From Chloroflexota bacterium (GTDB taxonomy: Bacteria > Chloroflexota > Chloroflexia > Chloroflexales > Kallotenuaceae): a stretch of DNA of 5,580 nt. The position numbers were made by a program, and so were the translations under genes. Below the pieces are notes generated by a model. The model saw nothing but the letters and a program-made list of their open reading frames with translations, searched no databases and was not told the origin of the DNA. The stretch lies in the NCBI GenBank assembly GCA_019240175.1, contig JAFAYS010000553.1, positions 1 to 5,580 on the forward strand, given 5' to 3'. Below are positions 1 to 4,458 of the stretch, in pieces (positions within the stretch are counted from its first letter, which is position 1; each line of letters begins with the position of its first letter).

Positions 1-328
1 GGGGCTGCAGCCGGATCAGCTCTTCGCGCGGCAGCTCCTGAGCAATCCGTGTGGAGAGCGTTTCGATCGTGCGGCTCAGCGACTCAGGCGGCGTGTAGTT
101 GAGCCGCGGCAAGAGCGCGCCGATCTCTTGAGCGGCCTCACGATCAAGCTCCGGCGCGAACAGCAGCTTGATCGCTCGTCGCGTCAGGTCAAGCAGCACA
201 CGACGGATCTCGCTGGCCGGATGCGGCACAAAGCTCGTATGCGCGATCGCGCCGTACCACGCATCGGCGATCGCCTCAGAGCGCATGTTGACTAGCTCAA
301 AGAGCGGCTCCTGCTCTACTTCACTCAT
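1..328 (-). CDS. N-terminal part of an unidentified protein, possibly a multidomain sensor or regulator (truncated by the window)
   Basis: Reading leftward from the ATG at 328-326 gives 109 codons with no stop up to the window edge, so the gene continues beyond base 1. The start MSEVEQEPLFELVNMR leads into what looks like an all-helical segment, with WYGAIAHTSF at residues 24-33, an Arg/Leu-rich helix at 40-57 and NYTPPESLSRTIETL at 77-91. There is no signal peptide or membrane segment in the visible part. From memory, similar helical N-terminal domains (W-Y/R-x-A-I at the start, Y-x-P-E-x-L later) precede PAS, GAF or kinase modules in Chloroflexia signalling proteins; this is recall, not a search, and the output domain is not visible. 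The start has only a weak purine-rich site (GAGAAA) upstream. A GTG at 343-341 in the same frame is an alternative. It lies 47 bases downstream of the transporter gene on the same strand, so co-transcription is plausible. Confidence 0.75.
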   Translation of the reverse strand, partial: MSEVEQEPLFELVNMRSEAIADAWYGAIAHTSFVPHPASEIRRVLLDLTRRAIKLLFAPELDREAAQEIGALLPRLNYTPPESLSRTIETLSTRIAQELPREELIRLQP

Positions 329-374
329 GGCTGTTTCTCGCACCCTATGCCCAGCCCACGCTTGAGAATCGATA

Positions 375-388
375 ATCACGATCGTGAT
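375..388. repeat. 14-bp perfect palindrome over the transporter stop codon
   Basis: ATCACGATCGTGAT reads the same on both strands and contains the last codons and the stop of the minus-strand transporter gene. No T-run follows on the minus strand, so it is not an obvious intrinsic terminator. It could be a protein-binding dyad or simply a by-product of the Arg-Ser-stop codons. Confidence 0.4.
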
Positions 389-1056
389 AGCAGGAATGGA
401 TTGAAGTTGGTCTGGCGATCGAAATAATCTTCCTGCTCGGCGCGCTTCAACAGATTCACTACCCCATAGGTCACCGGCAGCAGCACCGCCTCGACCACCA
501 ATTTAAAGACATAGTTCGAAAGAATCAAGGTCAGCAGCGGCGGCGCGTCGGCCACGCCCACAAACGCGATCATCACGAACAGCAGCGTATCGACGCCCTG
601 ACCGATCAGCGTCGAGCCCAGCGCGCGCATCCAGAAATAGCGACCGTTGGTCAGCACCTTGAGCTTGGCCAGCGTGTAGGAGTTGGCGAACTCGCCCGCA
701 AAATACGCGATCAAGCTGGCCGCGACGATGCGTGGCACCAGGCCGAGCAGTTGATTGAAGGCCGTGTTGAGCGCCTCGCTGCCCGCGCTCGCCGGCAGTG
801 CCGCTACCGCCGCGAACGTCAACGACATCAGCAGCGCGGACAGGAAGCCGGTCCAGATCACTTTGCGTGAGCGCGCATAGCCATACACCTCGGTCAGAAT
901 ATCGCCGAAGATGTAGGAGAGCGGAAAGAGCAAGGTGCCGCCGTCGAAGTCGAACGGCCCGAAGCTGATAAACTTGGTCGAGGCGATGTTGCTGATCAGC
1001 AGCACCGCGACAAAAAGCCCGGTAATCACTTCCAGATAGCGATACGAACGTGACAT
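376..1056 (-). CDS. yhhQ: Queuosine-precursor transporter, YhhQ / DUF165 (VUT) family
   Basis: This predicted inner-membrane protein of 226 residues has about six hydrophobic segments (roughly residues 10-30, 40-58, 66-88, 103-121, 146-168 and 173-200), the usual size for the family. Signature stretches are visible: the acidic loop GDILTEVYGYARSRK at 51-65, FANSYTLAKLK at 123-133, RALGSTLIGQGVDT at 144-157 and the C-terminal NFNPF. Characterised members import 7-deazaguanine precursors of queuosine (preQ0, preQ1 or queuine) for modification of the tRNA wobble base; which one is used here cannot be read from sequence. A longer frame begins at a TTG at 1089, but the ATG at 1056 is chosen because AAGGA lies 5 nt upstream and the family motif begins soon after. 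The gene sits 82 bases downstream of a nucleoside hydrolase on the same strand and has its own promoter-like sequence. No tgt, queA or queG is present in the window. Confidence 0.93.
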   Translation of the reverse strand: MSRSYRYLEVITGLFVAVLLISNIASTKFISFGPFDFDGGTLLFPLSYIFGDILTEVYGYARSRKVIWTGFLSALLMSLTFAAVAALPASAGSEALNTAFNQLLGLVPRIVAASLIAYFAGEFANSYTLAKLKVLTNGRYFWMRALGSTLIGQGVDTLLFVMIAFVGVADAPPLLTLILSNYVFKLVVEAVLLPVTYGVVNLLKRAEQEDYFDRQTNFNPFLLSRS

Positions 1057-1061
1057 GAATA

Positions 1062-1072
1062 TCCTTTTCCTT
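1062..1072 (-). promoter_or_regulatory. Shine-Dalgarno site of the YhhQ-family gene
   Basis: On the minus strand the sequence AAGGAAAAGGA carries two overlapping SD-like cores. The nearer AAGGA ends 5 nt before the ATG at 1056. This decides the start in favour of the ATG over the upstream TTG at 1089, which would place this site inside the coding region. Confidence 0.75.
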
Positions 1073-1097
1073 GAGATAGTTTTTGCCAAACTTTGAC

Positions 1098-1126
1098 ATT
1101 ATACCGCTTCTGGACAAGATCAAGAA
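1098..1126 (-). promoter_or_regulatory. Sigma70-like promoter in front of the YhhQ-family gene
   Basis: On the minus strand a perfect TATAAT lies at 1103-1098, with a weak -35 candidate TTCTTG at 1126-1121 and a 17-base spacer. The predicted transcript would start near 1091, giving a leader of about 35 bases. The -10 box is convincing and the -35 is not. If real, the transporter can be expressed apart from the nucleoside hydrolase upstream. Confidence 0.5.
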
Positions 1127-1138
1127 TACTACGCGCGG

Positions 1139-2107
1139 CTAGCTGTTCGCATGACGACCAGCCAGATCGCGCATTCGCTCCATGAACAAAGCAAGAAACG
1201 CGGTTTGATCGAAGGTACGCACCAGCCGCACGTTTGGACTTTGCTTCCACACATTCAGCGTATCGGCGATAGTTTTGCCCATGCTCTTGGCGCTCTCGAT
1301 CTCGACATCCACAAAAACAGTCTCGTACTCCGCCAGCTCGGGACGAAAAGCCAGCGCCAGCGCGCAAGGATCGTTGATCGAGCAGCCGGCATAGCCAAAA
1401 TAGTTGAGGTGAAAATCGATATAGAAGCTGGTCGCGTCGGCGATGAAGCGGCTGACCGGCGAGTCGATCCGCAGCAGCTGATCAACGTACTCCTGCGTGA
1501 ACAACACTTTGGAGGTAATGTCCCACGGGATCAGCGTGATCGGCAGCCCGCTGTGCAGCACCATATAGGCCGCGTGCGGATCGACATATACGTTGAACTC
1601 GGCCAGCGGCGTGGTGTTGCCCGGCACATCCAGCGCGCCGCCCATCACAATCACCTCACGCACGCGCTCCACGATGCGCGGCTCGCGCCGAATCGCCAGC
1701 GCCACGTTGGTCAGCGGCGCGACCGCAACCAGCGTCACGGGCGTTTCTGCCGTCATAATCTCACGCACGATCAGATCGACGGCGTGATCCTGCGACGCCT
1801 GGATCGACGGCTCCGGCAGATGCGCGTTGCCCAGCCCGGTATCGCCGTGGGTTTCTTCGGCGGTGAAGGGCGGACGAATCAGCGGCAGCGCCACGCCGGG
1901 CACCACCGGCACATCCGAGCGCACCATATCGAGCACGGCCAGCGCGTTGCGCACGCCCTGCGCCAGCGGACAATTGCCGCCCGTCACCGTCACCGCCGCC
2001 AGATCGAGCTCCGGCGAGGCTACCGCCAGCAAGATCGCCAGCGCATCATCGATGCCGGGATCGGTATCCAGCACAATTCGTATAGGTTGAGACGGTTGTG
2101 TCGTCAT
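1139..2107 (-). CDS. Nucleoside hydrolase of the IunH/Rih family, with Asn replacing the usual active-site His
   Basis: This predicted cytoplasmic enzyme of 322 residues (family usual about 310-330) would hydrolyse the N-glycosidic bond of a ribonucleoside. Family landmarks are in order: the calcium-binding LDTDPGIDDALA (D14, D16, D21), GGN at 43-45, HGDTGLG at 87-93, PLTN at 131-134, VMGGAL at 154-159, the ribose-binding AEFNVYVDP at 169-177 (E170, N172), PWDIT at 194-198 and INDPCALA at 244-251 (D246). In well-studied members the last motif reads HDP and the His acts on the leaving base; here it is Asn245 (codon AAC at 1375-1373). The ATG at 2107 is preferred over a GTG at 2149 because the SD lies between them. 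The gene is followed by the YhhQ-family transporter, which hints at queuosine as substrate, as in the QueK-type hydrolases described in Clostridioides. A general purine or pyrimidine salvage enzyme remains possible. Confidence 0.93.
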   Translation of the reverse strand: MTTQPSQPIRIVLDTDPGIDDALAILLAVASPELDLAAVTVTGGNCPLAQGVRNALAVLDMVRSDVPVVPGVALPLIRPPFTAEETHGDTGLGNAHLPEPSIQASQDHAVDLIVREIMTAETPVTLVAVAPLTNVALAIRREPRIVERVREVIVMGGALDVPGNTTPLAEFNVYVDPHAAYMVLHSGLPITLIPWDITSKVLFTQEYVDQLLRIDSPVSRFIADATSFYIDFHLNYFGYAGCSINDPCALALAFRPELAEYETVFVDVEIESAKSMGKTIADTLNVWKQSPNVRLVRTFDQTAFLALFMERMRDLAGRHANS

Positions 2108-2118
2108 AAGCTGCTGTG

Positions 2119-2127
2119 CTCCTCCTT
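2119..2127 (-). promoter_or_regulatory. Shine-Dalgarno site of the nucleoside hydrolase gene
   Basis: The minus strand reads AAGGAGGAG, a near-complete anti-SD match. The last GGAG ends 11 nt before the ATG at 2107, slightly long but acceptable. No other in-frame start codon lies closer, so the site supports the ATG and argues against the GTG at 2149. Confidence 0.75.
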
Positions 2128-2139
2128 GATAGGGCGCTG

Positions 2140-2169
2140 ACACTACCACGGAGCCGCAAACGATGTCAA
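2140..2169 (-). promoter_or_regulatory. Sigma70-like promoter for the nucleoside hydrolase gene
   Basis: The minus strand carries a perfect TTGACA (-35) at 2169-2164 and, after an 18-base spacer, a weaker TAGTGT (-10) at 2145-2140. The start would fall near 2133, leaving a leader of about 26 bases containing the SD. The -35 box abuts the 7-base repeat tract that begins at 2177. Confidence 0.5.
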
Positions 2170-2176
2170 GGCAAAC

Positions 2177-2242
2177 CCAGAACCTAGAACCCAGAACCTA
2201 GAACCAAGGAGAACAAAGAACAAAGAACAGAGAACAAAGAAT
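2177..2242. repeat. Imperfect 7-base tandem repeat, (C/A)NAGAAC
   Basis: Successive units are CCAGAAC, CTAGAAC, CCAGAAC, CTAGAAC, a 10-base variant CAAGGAGAAC, then AAAGAAC, AAAGAAC, AGAGAAC and AAAGAAT. The GAAC core recurs every 7 bases. The first half alternates C/T at the second base and the second half is A-rich, so two sub-families appear joined. The tract is noncoding; reading frames across it are repeat artefacts. Similar heptad tracts are, from memory, common between genes in Chloroflexia. Confidence 0.85.
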
Positions 2243-2259
2243 AGAAAAGTACCGCTGAT

Positions 2260-2375
2260 TCCTCCTCTCCCATTGCCATAGGCGAGGAGGACGGCGAAGC
2301 CAGGGGGTGAGGGCCTGTACCACCATTACTCCCTTCTCCTGTCGCAACGGGAGAATGGCTGGGGATGAGGGCCTG
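2260..2375. repeat. Two hairpin-forming intergenic repeat units with a shared TGAGGGCCTG tail
   Basis: Unit 1 has inverted arms TCCTCCTC (2260-2267) and GAGGAGGA (2284-2291) around a short loop, followed by CAGGGGG and then TGAGGGCCTG at 2308-2317. Unit 2 has arms CCATT-A-CTCCC (2323-2333) and GGGAGAATGG (2350-2359), paired with one bulged base, followed by GGGGA and then TGAGGGCCTG at 2366-2375. The tails are exactly 58 bases apart. The arms differ but share the pattern 'CTCCC arm, loop, GGGAG arm, GGGG, TGAGGGC', which points to one repeat family in two diverged copies. There is no transposase. They may be nonautonomous repeats or structured RNA or DNA elements. Confidence 0.7.
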
Positions 2376-2395
2376 CTCCAGAACCAAACCCGCTC

Positions 2396-2420
2396 CTTTG
2401 TTCCCTTGTTCCCTTGTTTG
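2396..2420. repeat. Short TTGTTCCC tandem repeat, inverted relative to the heptad tract
   Basis: CTTTGTTCCCTTGTTCCC continues into CTTGTTTG, giving two perfect 8-base units (2398-2405, 2406-2413) and a degenerate third. Its reverse complement (AACAAGGGAACAAGGG) resembles the AACCAAGGAGAACAAAG stretch at 2202-2218. The two short-repeat tracts therefore face each other across the paired hairpin units, like imperfect inverted ends of one composite element. Confidence 0.6.
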
Positions 2421-2434
2421 CGCGCATGGCAGTC

Positions 2435-2466
2435 CTGACAAGCATGCCCTGCGGACGTGATACAAT
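2435..2466 (+). promoter_or_regulatory. Probable extended -10 promoter for the M28 peptidase gene
   Basis: TGATACAAT at 2458-2466 is an extended -10 element: TG one base before TACAAT, which is a 5 of 6 match to TATAAT. A -35-like CTGACA at 2435-2440 is 20 bases upstream, too far for a standard spacer, but an extended -10 needs less from the -35. Transcription would begin near 2473. Confidence 0.45.
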
Positions 2467-2472
2467 CGGGAT

Positions 2473-2643
2473 AGCATACCGCCATCGCTGATCCGACACA
2501 GACAGAATCCACACACGGGAATTCGGATGCGGCAGGCATCCAGCGACATAGGCTCGGCCTCATCACCGATTGTGAGCCACACGGCCCAGAACCACCTGAC
2601 CCTGTTCGCTTAGCACCCAACCTAGTGAAAGGACCCATTCTTC
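2473..2643 (+). other. Untranslated leader of the M28 peptidase gene, with one small hairpin
   Basis: About 170 bases separate the putative start of transcription from the ATG at 2644. No reading frame of useful length is present. A perfect 6-bp hairpin, GGATGC-GGCAG-GCATCC, lies at 2525-2541. I matched no known riboswitch pattern. The leader ends in AAAGGA at 2628-2633, 10 nt before the ATG. The extent of the leader depends on the promoter call being right. Confidence 0.35.
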
Positions 2644-4374
2644 ATGGAAGCGCGTACGTCGGATAATCAAGCAACCATTGTTGTACCTACCACCACGCTC
2701 ATGTTGTTGCTGCTGGGGGTGCTAGTCTTTCTTGGCATCTACCAGATGGAGCCGCCCAGCGTGGTCAGCGCCGATGCTGCGCCAACGGTCTTTTCGGCAG
2801 ATCGGGCCATGCAACATGTGCAAGCGATCGCCCAGAATCCACGTCCGGTCGGCTCAGCAGAAAGCGCGGCGGCACGCGATTACATCGTGGCCCAGCTGAA
2901 CAGCCTGGGCCTTGAGCCCGAGGTCCAAGCGACGGATGTGACCCGCACGCTGCGCAACGGCCAGGAGTCATCGGCAAGAATACAGAATGTCCTGGCGCGC
3001 ATTGAGGGCACCGCCAACACCAATAACGCGGTCGCGATCGCCGGCCACTACGATAGCGTTGAGCGCGCCGCTGGAGCCAGCGACGATGCCTCGGCGATTG
3101 GCGCAATGCTTGAGACGGCGCGCGCGATGCTGGCCGGCAACCCGCCCAGCAACGACGTAATCTTTATCTTTACGGATGCCGAAGAGCGCGGGCTGCTCGG
3201 CGCGCAAGCTTTTATCGATCAGCATCCCTGGGCACCGGATGTCAAAGTTGTGCTCAACTTCGAGGCACGCGGCACAACGGGGCCGTCGTACATGTTCGAG
3301 ACCAGCGACAACAACGGCTGGCTGGTGCGCCAGTTTGCCCAGGCCGCGCCCAACGCCGTCGGCTACTCGTTCACCTTCGACATCTACCAGCTGCTGCCCA
3401 ACGACACCGATCTCACAGTCTTTCGCGCCGCCGACAAGGCCGGCATCGGCTTTGCGTTCATCGACGGCTACATCAACTACCATCTGCCTACCGACAACCT
3501 GGCCAATCTGAACCCGCGCAGCGTGCAGCACCACGGCAACTACATGCTCAGCCTGGCCCAGCAGATGGCCAACACCAGCCTCGACACCGTGCAGGAGCCC
3601 AATCGCGTCTACTTCAGCCTCTTCGGTCTGATCATCCACTACCCCGCGAGCTGGAATCTGCTGCTGATGATCATCACCCTGATCGCGTTTCTGGCCGTGC
3701 TGGTGCTGGGCTTCCGCCGCCGCCGACTGACCGCGCTGGGCCTGCTGGCAGGATTTTTCATCTTTCTGCTGGTGCTGATCGTCACGCTGGCGAGCATCTT
3801 CGCCTTCTCCTACATTATCCCGGTGCTGGGCGTCGAGCCGATCAACATGCTCAACGGCGCGACCTATAACTGGAATCTGTTCGCGATCAGTTACGTCTGC
3901 CTGGCGCTGGGCATCACATCGGCGCTCTACGTCGCCTTCCGCAAGCGCGTGCTGTTCAACAATCTGCTGGTCGGCGCGTGGCTCTGGTGGCTAATCTTCC
4001 AGATCGCCACAACCTTCTTGCTGCCGGGCACCAGCTACCTGTTCACCTGGCCGCTGCTGATCAGTTTGATCGCGCTGGTGGTGCGCTTCCGCGCCGAGGA
4101 CGAGGACGCGCCGCGACCAACGGTTGTGCTGGCGCTGCTCCCGGCGATCAGCGGCATTCTGCTCATGACGCCGCTGATCCGCGGCCTGTTCGTCGCGCTG
4201 TTCCTGCCGATCTACGTGCCGGTGCTGCTCTTCGTCGTGCTGCTGCTCGGCCTGCTGCTGCCCCATCTGACCATGATCACCCGGCGCTACCGCTGGGCCT
4301 TACCGATCGCGGCGATCGTGATCGGCATCAATCTGTTTCTCTTTGCGGCGCTGACAGCCGGCGTCGGCGCGTAG
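2644..4374 (+). CDS. Membrane-anchored M28 family zinc metallopeptidase (ERMP1/Pff1-like layout)
   Basis: The 576-residue protein has an N-terminal membrane helix (about 14-32), an extracytoplasmic M28 peptidase domain (about 50-318) and a C-terminal block of roughly eight membrane helices (starting near 325, 364, 409, 436, 465, 492, 517 and 551). The co-catalytic zinc site is complete: H135 and D137 in AGHYDSV, D147 in GASDDAS, E180 and E181 in TDAEERG, E207 in NFEARG and H280 in YHLPTDN. A Glu at position 207, where many M28 enzymes have Asp, is to my recollection typical of the membrane-bound branch. The domain would cleave N-terminal residues or short peptides outside the cytoplasm; the substrate is unknown. 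The order (one helix, peptidase, many helices) resembles eukaryotic ERMP1 and the yeast vacuolar membrane protease, although eukaryotic proteins are longer. The ATG is supported by AAAGGA 10 nt upstream. It is the first gene of the plus-strand group and is followed after 81 bases by a dehydrogenase. Confidence 0.93.
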   Translation: MEARTSDNQATIVVPTTTLMLLLLGVLVFLGIYQMEPPSVVSADAAPTVFSADRAMQHVQAIAQNPRPVGSAESAAARDYIVAQLNSLGLEPEVQATDVTRTLRNGQESSARIQNVLARIEGTANTNNAVAIAGHYDSVERAAGASDDASAIGAMLETARAMLAGNPPSNDVIFIFTDAEERGLLGAQAFIDQHPWAPDVKVVLNFEARGTTGPSYMFETSDNNGWLVRQFAQAAPNAVGYSFTFDIYQLLPNDTDLTVFRAADKAGIGFAFIDGYINYHLPTDNLANLNPRSVQHHGNYMLSLAQQMANTSLDTVQEPNRVYFSLFGLIIHYPASWNLLLMIITLIAFLAVLVLGFRRRRLTALGLLAGFFIFLLVLIVTLASIFAFSYIIPVLGVEPINMLNGATYNWNLFAISYVCLALGITSALYVAFRKRVLFNNLLVGAWLWWLIFQIATTFLLPGTSYLFTWPLLISLIALVVRFRAEDEDAPRPTVVLALLPAISGILLMTPLIRGLFVALFLPIYVPVLLFVVLLLGLLLPHLTMITRRYRWALPIAAIVIGINLFLFAALTAGVGA

Positions 4375-4398
4375 CCACGAACAATTTTTTGAGATGAG

Positions 4399-4458
4399 AA
4401 AGGAGTGCGCGCCAAGTTCAAGGATCTCGATCTACGAACCTGGCGCGAAGCATGTATG
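4399..4458 (+). promoter_or_regulatory. Hairpin-spaced ribosome binding site of the dehydrogenase gene
   Basis: AAAGGAG lies at 4399-4405, but the best start, ATG, is at 4456. Between them, arms 4408-4419 and 4436-4447 pair at 11 of 12 positions (CGCGCCAAGTTC with GAACCTGGCGCG, one A/C mismatch) around a 16-base loop. With the stem folded, only 2 + 8 unpaired bases separate the SD from the ATG, a normal spacing. The pairing is read directly from sequence; its role in initiation is inferred. A GTG at 4405 in the same frame overlaps the last base of the SD and would be a poor start. Confidence 0.5.

Noticed and set aside
168..365. Plus-strand open frame over the truncated minus-strand gene
   Set aside because: It is low-complexity Ser/Arg-rich and opposite a frame that stays open for all of 1-328 with a sensible protein. 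No SD.
1057..1097. Possible preQ1 riboswitch in the leader of the YhhQ-family gene
   Set aside because: The leader has AAAAACTA followed by AAGGA, which recalls the preQ1-I tail, but there is no upstream GG-UUC/ACCC stem-loop to pair with it, and the leader after the -10 box is only about 35 bases.
1151..2140. Long plus-strand open frame (329 codons) opposite the nucleoside hydrolase
   Set aside because: Its product is a His/Arg/Gln-rich string with no family likeness, and it mirrors the hydrolase codons. It is an antisense shadow caused by codon bias.
2177..2420. CRISPR array
   Set aside because: The repeat units are 7-8 bases with no spacers, and the 58-base pair has only two copies of a 10-base tail.
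2184..2638. Minus-strand open frames across the repeat block
   Set aside because: The predicted products are repeat translations (for example LFYSLFSVLCSLFSLV), and the open frames exist only because the repeats lack stops.
2968..3639. Minus-strand open frame (223 codons) opposite the M28 peptidase
   Set aside because: It is the antisense of a gene with a full catalytic motif set, and its Val/Gly/Asp-rich product matches no family.
4360..4390. Intrinsic terminator after the M28 peptidase (six Ts at 4385-4390)
   Set aside because: The only nearby stems are 3-4 bp and are not adjacent to the T-run. Read-through to the dehydrogenase seems more likely.
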